DNA from: Nocardioides sp. J54
GTDB taxonomy: Bacteria; Actinomycetota; Actinomycetes; Propionibacteriales; Nocardioidaceae
Reading direction: 5' to 3'
Assembly (NCBI RefSeq): GCF_000519005.1
Contig: NZ_JAER01000007.1
Span: 101,726-165,725, forward strand
DNA length: 64,000 bases
The translations under genes and the position numbers were made by a program. Positions within the stretch are counted from its first letter, which is position 1, and each line of letters starts with the position of its first letter. Positions 16,542-24,819 of this stretch are shown in pieces. A model generated the notes under the pieces. It worked only from the letters and a program-made list of their open reading frames with translations, did no database searches and had not been told where the DNA came from.

Positions 16542-17252
16542 ATGCGCACGGCTTCCCTCCGCGCGTGCGGCGTCGGCGCGACCCTGACGCTGCTGCTGGG
16601 CTGCTCGCCTGCCGGCGACGACGCCCCGTCCGGAGGGGGCTCGCCGACCGGCAGCACCTCACCGACGGGCAGCACCTCACCGAGCGAGGCGGTGCCGGGC
16701 TCCCCGACGTCCAGCCCGACCACCGAGCCGCTCGCGTCCGACGGCCGACCGGTGCGCGCGGAGCTGACGATCCCCCGCATCGGGCTGCGCAGCCTCGTCG
16801 TCCTGCCCTACCGCGGTCGGACCGACGATGGTCCGGGCACGCGGATCCAGGACCGCGGCCGCGGCGCGAGCCCGCACGGGCCCCGCGGTGGCACCGGCCC
16901 CGGCGGCATCGGGAATTACCAGGTCACCGCCCACCGGCTGTCGTCGACGCAGGCGTTCCTGCGACTGCCGGAGCTGAGCCGGGGGGACCGGGTGGTGGTG
17001 CGGACCGCCAGGGCGACGTACGTCTACCGGATCACCGCGACCCGCCAGACGTCGTTCCGCTCCCCGCGCTCGTTGCGCGCGCAACGTGCCGCCGTGCCCG
17101 GCCGGCCCGGGGTCACCCCCACGCGCGCCATGATCACGCTGTCCACCTGCGCCACCCCGGAGGACCACGCGGCAGGCAACTACTGGGCCGACCGGTTCGA
17201 CAACCCCGAGCACCGCATCGACAAGGTCGGCGTGCTGGTCGCGATCCGCTGA
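16542..17252 (+). CDS. Class E-like sortase with a lipoprotein signal
   Basis: 236 residues. It starts with a lipoprotein-type signal, LTLLLGCSPAG, with lipobox Cys21, then a Ser/Thr/Gly/Pro-rich linker to residue 65. The sortase core follows: LTIPRIGLRSLVVLPY, YQVTAHRLSS with the catalytic His near residue 131, ITLSTC with the nucleophilic Cys near residue 203, and the transition-state Arg in EHRIDKVGVL. Class D/E/F-type sortases attach LPxTG or LAxTG proteins to the wall or process pilins. A lipid anchor instead of a membrane span is unusual. No intact substrate gene is nearby; the only LPATG tail in the window is the remnant at 5175. Confidence 0.85.
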   Translation: MRTASLRACGVGATLTLLLGCSPAGDDAPSGGGSPTGSTSPTGSTSPSEAVPGSPTSSPTTEPLASDGRPVRAELTIPRIGLRSLVVLPYRGRTDDGPGTRIQDRGRGASPHGPRGGTGPGGIGNYQVTAHRLSSTQAFLRLPELSRGDRVVVRTARATYVYRITATRQTSFRSPRSLRAQRAAVPGRPGVTPTRAMITLSTCATPEDHAAGNYWADRFDNPEHRIDKVGVLVAIR

Positions 17253-17305
17253 GGGACGAAGGTCCCGCAGGGCCGGGGCGTCGGCCCGTGTCCCGCGGGT
17301 CCCGA
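17253..17305. promoter_or_regulatory. DosR-like boxes upstream of the universal stress protein gene
   Basis: GGGACGAAGGTCCC (17253-17266) is a near-perfect dyad with GGGAC and GTCCC arms and a 4-bp centre, the geometry of DosR/DevR sites. A second GC-rich site, GGGACCCGCGGGAC read on the minus strand (about 17289-17303), lies 20 to 35 bp from the start codon. The same pair of elements occurs upstream of the CBS gene at 19082. Confidence 0.55.
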
Positions 17306-17323
17306 CGGGCGGATCGTGGGGCC

Positions 17324-18154
17324 ATGACCACCGCGATCCCGCACCACAGCATCGTCGTCGGCGTCGACGGCTCCACGCACGCCGATCGCGCCCTGCGCTG
17401 GGCCGCCGCCCAGGCCCGCCTCGAGCGGCGTCCGATGATCGTCGCGGCCGTCGGCACACGCCACGAGCAGCGCCTGCTCGACGCCGCCCTCGCGACGGCT
17501 CACGAGGTCGCCCCCGACGTGGCCGTGACCCCGGTCCCCGCCGAGGGTGACGCCGTCGAGGTGCTGGTCGACCTGTCCCGAAACGCCCACCTCGTGGTCG
17601 TCGGCTCGCACGGGCGCGGGCCGGTGCGCAGCGCCCTGCTCGGCTCGGTGAGCCGCGGCGTGGCCGGGCGCACCCACTGCCCCGTCGTCGTGTGCCGTCC
17701 GCGGGTCTCCGGCCACGGGGGGCGCGGGGTGCTCGTCGCCGTCGAGGCCGGCGCCGCGTCCGCCCCCGTGCTCGACTTCGCCTTCGCCCAGGCGTCGCTG
17801 CACCAGCAGCCGCTGACCGCACTGCACTGCGTCTGGGAGCCCGCAGCGGCTGCAGCCGGCCGACGCAGCACCACCCTCGTCTCGGACGACCGCGGAGCCG
17901 GGGACGACGCGCACCGCCGGCTGGCGGAGGCGCTGGCAGGACTCGCCGCGACCTGGCCCGACGTCGAGGTCGACCAGCGCGTCGCCCACGGCTTCGTCGA
18001 GGACGTGGTCGGGTGGCGCACCGCGGAGTGGGACCTCGTCGTCGTGGGCCGTCGGCCAGTCGACGACGCCCGACCGCACGTCGCCACCGCCGTCGTCGAG
18101 CGGGCGCAGGGTGTCGTCGCGGTGGTGCCGGTGAGCACCGGACCCGGCAGCTGA
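17324..18154 (+). CDS. Universal stress protein, two UspA domains
   Basis: 276 residues from ATG 17324. The first UspA domain has VVGVDGSTHADRALRWAA and the ATP-binding GSHGRGPVRSALLGSVS followed by CPVVVCRP. The second (from about residue 140) keeps the fold, but its nucleotide motif is degenerate (DLVVVGRRPVDDARP). Tandem USPs in actinobacteria are typical of hypoxia/dormancy regulons under DosR-type control; the dyad upstream fits this. They bind ATP or cAMP and modulate survival under stress. The neighbouring CBS, PPOX and alcohol dehydrogenase genes are common companions of such regulons. Confidence 0.93.
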   Translation: MTTAIPHHSIVVGVDGSTHADRALRWAAAQARLERRPMIVAAVGTRHEQRLLDAALATAHEVAPDVAVTPVPAEGDAVEVLVDLSRNAHLVVVGSHGRGPVRSALLGSVSRGVAGRTHCPVVVCRPRVSGHGGRGVLVAVEAGAASAPVLDFAFAQASLHQQPLTALHCVWEPAAAAAGRRSTTLVSDDRGAGDDAHRRLAEALAGLAATWPDVEVDQRVAHGFVEDVVGWRTAEWDLVVVGRRPVDDARPHVATAVVERAQGVVAVVPVSTGPGS

Positions 18155-18171
18155 TCAGCTGACCAGGAGGG

Positions 18172-18624
18172 TCAGCCCCAGACCCGTCGTACCGGCAGCC
18201 CCGCGGTCAGGTCCCAGGCCGTGCCGGTACGACGGCCGGTCAGCTCCTCCCAGCGCAGCTGGACCCAGACCTCGTCCTCGCGGCGCACCCAGCGCGGCGG
18301 GCCGGGGCGGCGCCGCTCCTCGTCGGTCCGCTCGTCCTCGGTCACCCGCTCGCCGTGGCCTCGGGCGACCACGGACCAGCCGTGCCCGCGCTCGTGGTCG
18401 ACGTGGTCGACCTCGAGGACGAGCTCGGTCCCGTCGGCGTACCGGTCCAGGAGCGAACCGGGCGACGTGCGCACCCAGGCGGCGTCGCCGTGCGTCGTGT
18501 AGTTGACGGGCAGCACCTCGACGCGCCCCTCCGCGACCAGCCCGACCCGACCGAGCACCGCAGCACGCAGCAGCCGCTCGCACTCGTCGGGCGTCAGATC
18601 GTGCAGGCGGGGTGCGCCGCTCAC
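18172..18624 (-). CDS. PPOX-fold (pyridoxamine 5'-phosphate oxidase family) protein
   Basis: 150 residues. It shows the same plan as the PPOX-fold protein at 4764: LTPDECERLLRAAVLGRVGL, VEVLPVNYTTHGDAAWVRT, TELVLEVDHVDHERGHGWSVVARGHGE and a C-terminal strand pair. It probably binds a flavin or F420. Its ATG overlaps the stop of the CBS gene by 4 bp, so both are translated from one transcript that begins near the DosR-like box at 19082. Confidence 0.85.
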   Translation of the reverse strand: MSGAPRLHDLTPDECERLLRAAVLGRVGLVAEGRVEVLPVNYTTHGDAAWVRTSPGSLLDRYADGTELVLEVDHVDHERGHGWSVVARGHGERVTEDERTDEERRRPGPPRWVRREDEVWVQLRWEELTGRRTGTAWDLTAGLPVRRVWG

Positions 18625-19046
18625 TGCTCGACCGCCGGGCCGTCGCCGGCCTCGTGGCCCACGAGGTCACGCACGACGTCGCTGCGGCTGACCATCCCGA
18701 CGACGTGGTCGGCCGCGTCGACGACGGGCACGCTCTTGACCACCGTGGTGCCGAGGATCCGGCGCAGCTCCGCCAGCTCGGTCTCCGGGTGCACCAGGGC
18801 GACGACCGTGCCCATCACCGCCATCGCCGGATCACCCATCCGGTCGTGCCGCAGGACGTCGGCCTCGCTGAGCACGCCGACCACACGGCCGTGGTCGTCG
18901 ACGACCGGGACGGCGGTGATGGCGTGCCTGGCGAGCAGGCGGGCCACGGTCGCCAGCGGAGCGTCCGCGCGCACCGTGACCGGCTGCGGGCTCATGATGT
19001 CCCGCACCCGGACCGGCGCGGCGCTGGAGAGGTTCTCGGTGTCCAC
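18621..19046 (-). CDS. CBS domain pair protein
   Basis: 141 residues from GTG 19044-19046. An upstream extension is open but low in coding character and would include the regulatory site, so the shorter start was chosen. Two CBS motifs fill the protein: VRDIMSPQPVTVRADAPLAT with AVPVVDDHGRVVGVLSEADV, and a second ending SVPVVDAADHVVGMVSRSDV. CBS pairs bind adenine nucleotides (AMP/ATP/NADH) and act as energy sensors; stand-alone forms are common in dormancy regulons. It overlaps the PPOX gene. Confidence 0.9.
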   Translation of the reverse strand: MDTENLSSAAPVRVRDIMSPQPVTVRADAPLATVARLLARHAITAVPVVDDHGRVVGVLSEADVLRHDRMGDPAMAVMGTVVALVHPETELAELRRILGTTVVKSVPVVDAADHVVGMVSRSDVVRDLVGHEAGDGPAVEQ

Positions 19047-19081
19047 GTCCCGATGGTGCGTCGAGCGCGAGCGTTCCGCGA

Positions 19082-19110
19082 GGGTCGAAGGTCCCGTCCT
19101 GCGGGTCCCT
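19082..19110 (-). promoter_or_regulatory. DosR-like box upstream of the CBS-PPOX operon
   Basis: GGGTCGAAGGTCCC (19082-19095) keeps the CGAAGGTCCC core of the site before the stress-protein gene. Beside it, read on the minus strand, is GGGACCCGCAGGAC (about 19096-19109), which matches the second element of that promoter in all but one base. Distance to the CBS start is 36-49 bp for the first site. Confidence 0.5.
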
Positions 19111-19141
19111 CTGCGCGGCACGGGTGGCGGTCAGGTCGCGG

Positions 19142-20323
19142 TCAGGGGGTGAAGACCACCTTGACCATGCCGTCCTCCTTGGCACGGAACTTCGCGTACG
19201 CCTCCGGGGCCTGGTCGAGCGGGAGGCGGTGGGTGGCGAAGTCCTCGGTGCCGAGCGGGTCGGCGTCGTCCAGCACAAGCGGGAGGATCTCGTCCGACCA
19301 GTGCCGCACGTTGGCCTGGCCCATCCGGACCTGCACCTGCTTGTCGAACATCTGCATCAGCGGCATCGGGCTGGTCGCCCCGCCGTACACGCCGATGATC
19401 GAGACGGTGCCGCCGCGTCGTACGGCGTCGAAGGAGGTGTTGAGCGCGGCAAGCCGGTCGATGCCGACCTTCTTCATCATCGGCTCGGCGATCTTGTCGG
19501 GGAGCAGGCCGACGGCTTTGATGACCTTCTCCGCAACGGGGTTGCCGTGGGCCTCCATGCCGACTGCGTCGATGACCGCGTCGGCGCCGCGCCCGCCGGT
19601 GCGGTCGCGAACCTCGTCGCCGACGTCGTCGACGGCGTCGATGTTGATCGTCTCGGCGCCTCGGGAGGCGACGCGGGACAGCCGCTCGGGCACCCAGTCG
19701 GCGACGATGACGCGGCGTCCCTCGTTCATCGCGATCCGCGCGGCCATGTCGCCGATCGGGCCCGCGCCCATGACCAGCAGCACGTCGTCACCGGCCACGT
19801 CGGCGTACCGCACCGACTGGTAGGCGGTCGGCAGCACGTCGGAGAGGTAGACGAACCGGTCGTCGGACGGGCCCTCGGGGACCTTGATCGGGAGGAAGTC
19901 GGCGAACTGGACGCGGAGGTACTCCGCCTGCCCGCCCGGCTGCCCGCCGTAGAGCTTGCTGAACCCGAGCAGGCTCGCACCGGTGCCCTGGTCGCGGTTC
20001 TGGGTGGTCTCGCACTGGCTGTGCAGGCCCTGCCCGCACATGAAGCAGTCGCCGCAGCTGATGTTGAACGGTACGACGACCCGGTCGCCGACCTTCAGCT
20101 GCTGCACCCCCGGCCCCACCTCCTCGACGATGCCCATCGGCTCGTGGCCGACGATGTCGCCGGGCGTCATGAACGGCGCCAGCGGTTCGTACAGGTGGAG
20201 GTCGGAGCCGCAGAGCCCCGTGGTGGTGACGCGGATGATCGCGTCCGTGGGGTCGATGATCTTCGGGTCCGGCACCTCTTCGACGCGGATGTCTCGGACT
20301 CCCTGCCAGGTGACTGCTCGCAT
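19142..20323 (-). CDS. Zinc-dependent alcohol dehydrogenase (formaldehyde-dehydrogenase-like MDR)
   Basis: 393 residues. The catalytic zinc site is C38-G-S-D (TTGLCGSDLHLYEPL) with GHEPMG. A structural zinc site is formed by the four Cys of SCGDCFMCGQGLHSQC. The Rossmann fold has VLLVMGAGPIGDMAARIA. Length and motifs fit the glutathione-independent formaldehyde/long MDR alcohol dehydrogenases that actinobacteria carry in stress regulons. It lies upstream (in transcription order) of the CBS-PPOX pair, but the 95-bp gap with its own regulatory site suggests a separate promoter for the pair. Substrate not determined. Confidence 0.92.
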   Translation of the reverse strand: MRAVTWQGVRDIRVEEVPDPKIIDPTDAIIRVTTTGLCGSDLHLYEPLAPFMTPGDIVGHEPMGIVEEVGPGVQQLKVGDRVVVPFNISCGDCFMCGQGLHSQCETTQNRDQGTGASLLGFSKLYGGQPGGQAEYLRVQFADFLPIKVPEGPSDDRFVYLSDVLPTAYQSVRYADVAGDDVLLVMGAGPIGDMAARIAMNEGRRVIVADWVPERLSRVASRGAETINIDAVDDVGDEVRDRTGGRGADAVIDAVGMEAHGNPVAEKVIKAVGLLPDKIAEPMMKKVGIDRLAALNTSFDAVRRGGTVSIIGVYGGATSPMPLMQMFDKQVQVRMGQANVRHWSDEILPLVLDDADPLGTEDFATHRLPLDQAPEAYAKFRAKEDGMVKVVFTP

Positions 20324-20479
20324 TGTGAGCGAGTACCCGGGTGGTGGAGGCGTATCCGGCGGTGGGGCCGGATGATCCCGCTGCCCCTACCGCATCGAAG
20401 GTAAAGACCGGCGTTCTCCTGCACCTGTCCCTGCCGAGGTCCACCATGCAAGGAGGGGGACCGGAAGGGAGCCGGTGCG

Positions 20480-23400
20480 ATGGAGGAACACCTGGACCCA
20501 GCACCACCCCGGCCTGGTCCGGCGACCAGGCTCTGGCGGCTCTTCGTCGGCGAGCGGGTGACCCCGCCGGAGGCGACCCGCACCGTCCACCTGCGTCCCG
20601 AGCGCCGCAGGTACGGCGTCGGGGTCGTCCTGACACTCCTCGTGGCCGCTCTGCTGGCACTCAACGAGGTGAACGGGCTGTCCCGCGGCTTCGTGGCGGG
20701 CACCGAGGCAGCGATCGACTTCCGCCGGCTCTCCGGGCTCCCGACCGACGTGGTGCAGCAGTCCTGGACGCTCCCGATGGCCGGCGACGACCTCGTCGCG
20801 TGGAACCGGCTGCTGCGCTGCTTCCTCGTGGTCGACCTCGTGTTCATCGCGGTCTACGCCCGGCTGCTGGTCCTGGTGGTCCGCTCCACCTTCGTGCCAC
20901 GCACGTGGCGTCCCGTGCTGCGCAACGTGGTCTGGGGGCTGTGTGTCGCGGACGTCGTCGAGAACCTGCTGTTGTGGGTGTCCGGCAACGGCCGCGTCGC
21001 CGCAGGGGCCCTTGGCGGCTACGACCCGACTCCCGCGCTGTGGGTGGCCACCGGCGTCAAGTGGGCGGCGGTCGCGGTGGTCGTCGCCCTGCTCGCCCTG
21101 TCGGTGGTCGTGCGGGACCGCGGCGAGGTGGTGGCGCCGTGGCGCCGGGCGCTGTGGATCCAGCGCTACTCCCTGCTCGCGTTCCTCCCTGTCTCAGCCC
21201 TCGCGTGCCTCCCGGTGCCGAAGGTCGGCGACCAGGTGCCGGACATCGAGCGCCGCTGGCTGGAGCACGGCGCCGAGGCCGGGCACATGGCCTCCGCAGC
21301 CGTGGCGGCGCTCGTCGTCGTGGCCGCGATCTTCTTCCTCGGCCGACTCCGGGCGGACTGCGCGTTCAAGCGCAGCCACGACGCGCGGACCGACGGGCAC
21401 GCCTGGCCGTGGTACCACCCGGAGGGCCAGCCCCGCCATGCCCCGCTGTGGCACTGGCTGCTCGCGCCGGCCCTCGCCGTGCTGCTGCTCGTCCTGGCGC
21501 TGGCGAACGACTGGCCGGTCGACGGACGCCGGTTCGCGATCTTCTGCCTCATCACCGTGGCCGTCCCGGTCCTGTCCTGCCTCGCCCGCTGGCGCTTCCA
21601 GGTGGCCGGCAAGGACGGCGGTGGACAGAGCCCTGCTGCGCGGCCCGGCCGGCCGGTCGACCCGGCGAAGGTGATGGCCGTCGGCGACGTCCTCGCCATC
21701 GCGGCGGTGGCGGCCATGGGCCTGGGCATGATGCGCGCCTGGACCGGGGTGGTCACCGTCGGCGTCACGAAGGACGACGTCGACGTGCCGTGGGGCTGGT
21801 GGGTCGCCCTGCTGGTGGCGGTCGGCGCTGCCGTCGCGCCGTGGTGGGTGGCCAACCGGCTGCTGGCGACGCTCGATGCGGCCGTGCACCCGGACCGGAC
21901 CACCGGGCTCGCGGCGTGGGCCACCCCCACGGCACCGCTCTGCGAGGTCGGCGGGACCACGTGCGTCACCGGGCGGACCAGCCACGGCCTCCGGGTCCTG
22001 CTCCTCGTCGCGTCCGGAGCCGTGCTTGGCTGGATGGCGTTCGACCCGATCGGCTGGGCCACCACCGTCGGCGTCGTCGCCGCCGTGACGCTCGCCCTCG
22101 GTGCGCTCATGGTGCTGCTCGGCGTCGTGGTCGCCTACTCCCAGGAGACCCGTCCGCCGGAGGCGCTGCTGGTCGTCCCGCGGCCGTGGCTGACGGCGAC
22201 GCCGATCGTGCCGTTCGTCGTGGTCGGGCTGTTCCTCAACGCCCAGCTCGGCTCGTCCACCTTCGTCCACGGCATCGGCCAGGACGACCCGCCCCACCAG
22301 TTGGTCCCCGCGCGACCGACGCTCGCCGACGCGTTCCGGGCCTGGGTCGACGGCGCCACGGGCTGCGTCGTCCCCCACGTGGTGGGCGTGGTCGTCGACG
22401 GGGAGGCGCGGTCCTTCGACGTCCGGCCGATGCTGATGCTCGCCGCCGAGGGTGGCGGCATCCGGGCGACGTACTGGACGGCGCTCGGGCTGGAGGAGGT
22501 CGCGGACGCCGGCGGGAGCTGCGGGCAGGACCTGACCCTCTTCTCCACCGGCGCGAGTGGTGGCTCGCTCGGCCTCACCATCGGGCGGTACGACGACGAG
22601 CCGGTCACGGCGGTCGAGGCGGTCCGCGGCCCCGACTCCCTCGGGGCCGGTGCCGTCACCCTCGTCACCGGTGACCTCGTCGCGACCGCCACCGGCCTCC
22701 GGCTCGGCACGCCACCCGCCGACACCCACCCCGACGGGAGCGACCGGGCTGCCGTCATGCAGGAGGTCTGGCGGCGGGCCTGGGAGGACGCCGGCATCGA
22801 CGACGGTGCCGCCGCGCACCGGTTCGTCGAGGAGGCCGACACGGCGCCTGCCTCGGTCACCGGGCACCTCGTCCTGACCTCCACCGACTCCTACGACGGC
22901 TGCCGTGCGCTGTGGAGCCAGGTCGACCTCTCCCCCGCCGAGCTCAGCGCCGCGCCGGAGATGACCGAGCGGAGCAACGCCCCTGGCTGCGGTGCGGGTG
23001 GGGCCGGCCCGAACAGCTACGACGTCCTCGGTGCCTTCGGTTCCCCCGAGGAGGGCACGGGCAGCGACGGCACTGACGACACTGACGACACTGACGACAC
23101 TGACGACGCCCAGCGCTGCCTCGGCATCGTCAGCGCCCTCACCGCGGCGCTGGTCTCCGGCCGCTTCCCCTACGTCACGCCGTCCGCAGTGGTCGGCCCG
23201 TGCCGCGGCTTCGCGCAGACGCCACTCGTCGACGGCGGGCTCGCCGACAACACCGGCCTGGGCACCATCAACGACCTCGCCCCGCAGTGGGGCGCACTGG
23301 TCCGGGCGCACAACGACCAGGTGCTCGCCGACGGGACCGGCCCGCTGGTGGTGCCGATGGTGGTCTACCTCGACAACGGGCCGGCCACGAGCTTCGGCAT

Positions 23401-23821
23401 CCGCCAGCGCGGCCGGACGGTCTCCGAGAGCCTGGTCCCGCTGTGGGCGATCGGCGCCGCCACCACCCGCCGCTCGTCGACCCAGGCCCTGCTCCAGCAG
23501 GCAGCCGACGCCGCCGAGGGCTTCCTGTGCTCCGCACCGAGCGTCCCTGGCACGGACCCGACCCCGTGCGAGCAGCTGCTCTCCGCGCAGGCGCCCCAGC
23601 CGCAGGTGTTCGTCGTGCACCAGGCCACCCAGCCCACGCTGTCGGCGCCGCTGGGCTGGGTGCTCTCCGACGCCAGCGTCAGCGACCTCGTCTCCGACGT
23701 CGCGGAGGCGCGGGCGACCGGGTGCGGGTCATCCACGCAGGCGGACCCGGTCTGCGTTGACGGCCACGGCACGCTGGGTGACCTCCGCGACCGGCTCGCG
23801 CCGCTGCGAAAGGGCAGCTGA
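20480..23821 (+). CDS. Polytopic membrane protein with C-terminal patatin-like phospholipase domain
   Basis: 1113 residues. Residues about 45-610 contain roughly 13 hydrophobic spans (first GVGVVLTLLVAALLALNEV, last ATPIVPFVVVGLFLNAQL). The C-terminal 450 residues hold a patatin hydrolase. The oxyanion loop is EGGGIRATYW (near residue 655), the nucleophile elbow is STGASGGSLG (Ser near residue 692), and the catalytic Asp is in DGGLADNTG (near residue 917). Patatins use a Ser-Asp dyad to cleave acyl esters of phospholipids. After an odd number of spans the domain may face outward, but the topology is uncertain. A TDDTDDTDD repeat near residue 865 interrupts the domain. The ATG at 20480 has AAGGGAGCCGG upstream. 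Confidence 0.8.
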   Translation: MEEHLDPAPPRPGPATRLWRLFVGERVTPPEATRTVHLRPERRRYGVGVVLTLLVAALLALNEVNGLSRGFVAGTEAAIDFRRLSGLPTDVVQQSWTLPMAGDDLVAWNRLLRCFLVVDLVFIAVYARLLVLVVRSTFVPRTWRPVLRNVVWGLCVADVVENLLLWVSGNGRVAAGALGGYDPTPALWVATGVKWAAVAVVVALLALSVVVRDRGEVVAPWRRALWIQRYSLLAFLPVSALACLPVPKVGDQVPDIERRWLEHGAEAGHMASAAVAALVVVAAIFFLGRLRADCAFKRSHDARTDGHAWPWYHPEGQPRHAPLWHWLLAPALAVLLLVLALANDWPVDGRRFAIFCLITVAVPVLSCLARWRFQVAGKDGGGQSPAARPGRPVDPAKVMAVGDVLAIAAVAAMGLGMMRAWTGVVTVGVTKDDVDVPWGWWVALLVAVGAAVAPWWVANRLLATLDAAVHPDRTTGLAAWATPTAPLCEVGGTTCVTGRTSHGLRVLLLVASGAVLGWMAFDPIGWATTVGVVAAVTLALGALMVLLGVVVAYSQETRPPEALLVVPRPWLTATPIVPFVVVGLFLNAQLGSSTFVHGIGQDDPPHQLVPARPTLADAFRAWVDGATGCVVPHVVGVVVDGEARSFDVRPMLMLAAEGGGIRATYWTALGLEEVADAGGSCGQDLTLFSTGASGGSLGLTIGRYDDEPVTAVEAVRGPDSLGAGAVTLVTGDLVATATGLRLGTPPADTHPDGSDRAAVMQEVWRRAWEDAGIDDGAAAHRFVEEADTAPASVTGHLVLTSTDSYDGCRALWSQVDLSPAELSAAPEMTERSNAPGCGAGGAGPNSYDVLGAFGSPEEGTGSDGTDDTDDTDDTDDAQRCLGIVSALTAALVSGRFPYVTPSAVVGPCRGFAQTPLVDGGLADNTGLGTINDLAPQWGALVRAHNDQVLADGTGPLVVPMVVYLDNGPATSFGIRQRGRTVSESLVPLWAIGAATTRRSSTQALLQQAADAAEGFLCSAPSVPGTDPTPCEQLLSAQAPQPQVFVVHQATQPTLSAPLGWVLSDASVSDLVSDVAEARATGCGSSTQADPVCVDGHGTLGDLRDRLAPLRKGS
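23072..23107 (+). repeat. Four copies of a 9-bp tandem repeat (ACTGACGAC)
   Basis: Four exact copies in the patatin gene encode (Thr-Asp-Asp)4. Being a multiple of three, copy-number change would keep the frame. Confidence 0.9.
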
Positions 23822-23927
23822 GGGCGGGTACCCGTGGTTCGAGCGACCGGACCCCGGGTTTGTCGGCGGCCCACCCCGGTCTTTCTCGGTTCGCCCTACC
23901 CCCGGCGACGACGTACCTACGCTCGCC

Positions 23928-23938
23928 GGAGGAGGGAG
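23928..23938 (+). promoter_or_regulatory. Strong Shine-Dalgarno sequence without a standard start codon
   Basis: GGAGGAGGGAG is one of the best ribosome binding sites in the window. About 10 bp downstream, where a start is expected, the in-frame codon is ATC (23948-23950). No ATG, GTG or TTG in the coding frame follows before the signal peptide. A -10-like TACCTAC lies just upstream (about 23915). Confidence 0.6.
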
Positions 23939-23947
23939 ACATCAGCA

Positions 23948-24496
23948 ATCCGCGCGCTGGTCGCGCCTTCTCGATGGGATCCAAGTGATGCAGCTCCAAC
24001 CAGCCGGCTCCGCAGGGCCGCCGTCCTCGCAGGCGTCGTCGTCCTCGGCAGCGTCGGCCTCGCTTCAGCCGATGTCACCACTGGCAACGCCGACGAGTTC
24101 ACTGCGTGTGTCCACAAGACGAACGGAAAGGTCCGCATCATCGAGGGCGATGGCGGCGGATGCACCACTCAGGAGGTGCAGGTGACCTGGGGTGCGACCG
24201 GACCGCAGGGACCGGCAGGTCCCGTCCACCAGGTGACCGGAGTCATCCTTCCCAGCTGTGAGCTGCAGGTTCCGATTGCCGGGGTGAGCGTCACGACGAA
24301 CGGCCCCAACGGATGCACGATCAGCTTCGACGGGTCGCTCTTCACCTTCGCTCCCCTGCTCATCCTGACGCCGATCGGCGGGGACAACCCGACGTCGATC
24401 ACCGAGGGCGGCGACGCGGGAGGGTGGACGGCGAACTACTCCTTCGCGTCCTCCCCGCCGCTCGTCAACTTCATCGCCAGCCAGGCGAGCCAGTGA
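23948..24496 (+). CDS. Secreted protein with collagen-like GPQGPAG segment; start codon ATC or mutated
   Basis: 182 residues if read from ATC 23948; the frame is open upstream to GTG 23834, but that start would put a long basic stretch before the signal sequence. The signal is SRLRRAAVLAGVVVLGSVG followed by LASA|DV. The mature part has CVHKTNGKVRIIEGDGGGC, then WGATGPQGPAGPV (a short collagen-like Gly-X-Y stretch) and a beta-rich C-terminus (TANYSFASSPPLVNF). Base composition is less GC-rich than its neighbours. Two Cys pairs may form disulfides. Function unknown. It is either initiated at a non-standard codon, a pseudogene, or carries a base error. Confidence 0.6.
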   Translation: MRALVAPSRWDPSDAAPTSRLRRAAVLAGVVVLGSVGLASADVTTGNADEFTACVHKTNGKVRIIEGDGGGCTTQEVQVTWGATGPQGPAGPVHQVTGVILPSCELQVPIAGVSVTTNGPNGCTISFDGSLFTFAPLLILTPIGGDNPTSITEGGDAGGWTANYSFASSPPLVNFIASQASQ

Positions 24497-24510
24497 GGCG
24501 GTGAGCTGGT

Positions 24511-24542
24511 GACGGCGCGGGACCACCACGTCCCGCGCCGTC
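24511..24542 (+). terminator. Strong hairpin after the secreted-protein gene
   Basis: A 13-bp perfect stem (GACGGCGCGGGAC at 24511-24523 with its complement at 24530-24542) and a 6-base loop, 14 bp after the stop codon. No U-tract follows, as is common for actinobacterial terminators. Confidence 0.75.
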
Positions 24543-24619
24543 CGGGCTGACACGACCCCGGGACGGCTGGTGCCGCCGGGTCGCCGGGAAGCCCGGCGAA
24601 TCGCCCTGAAATGCGGAAC

Positions 24620-24656
24620 GGCCCTGGCCCCTGCGTCTCCGCAGGCCAGAGCCGGT
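24620..24656 (-). terminator. Hairpin downstream of tRNA-Pro
   Basis: Read on the minus strand, a GC-rich stem GGCTCTGGCCTGCG / CGCAGGGGCCAGGGCC with a 4-base loop (one bulge) follows the tRNA 3' end and leads into GTTCCG. It is a likely terminator for the tRNA transcript. Confidence 0.55.
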
Positions 24657-24664
24657 TCCTTCGG

Positions 24665-24738
<74 letters not shown>

Positions 24739-24819
24739 AAGCTCCAGCAGGATCGCCGCCGGAGCGAACGGAACACTACCGCAGCCGGATGGCCTGACCC
24801 GAATCGGCCTCCCGGCGCG

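Noticed and set aside
18355..20404. Plus-strand open frames opposite the CBS and alcohol dehydrogenase genes
   Set aside because: They are antisense to genes with full catalytic motifs and have shadow-type composition.
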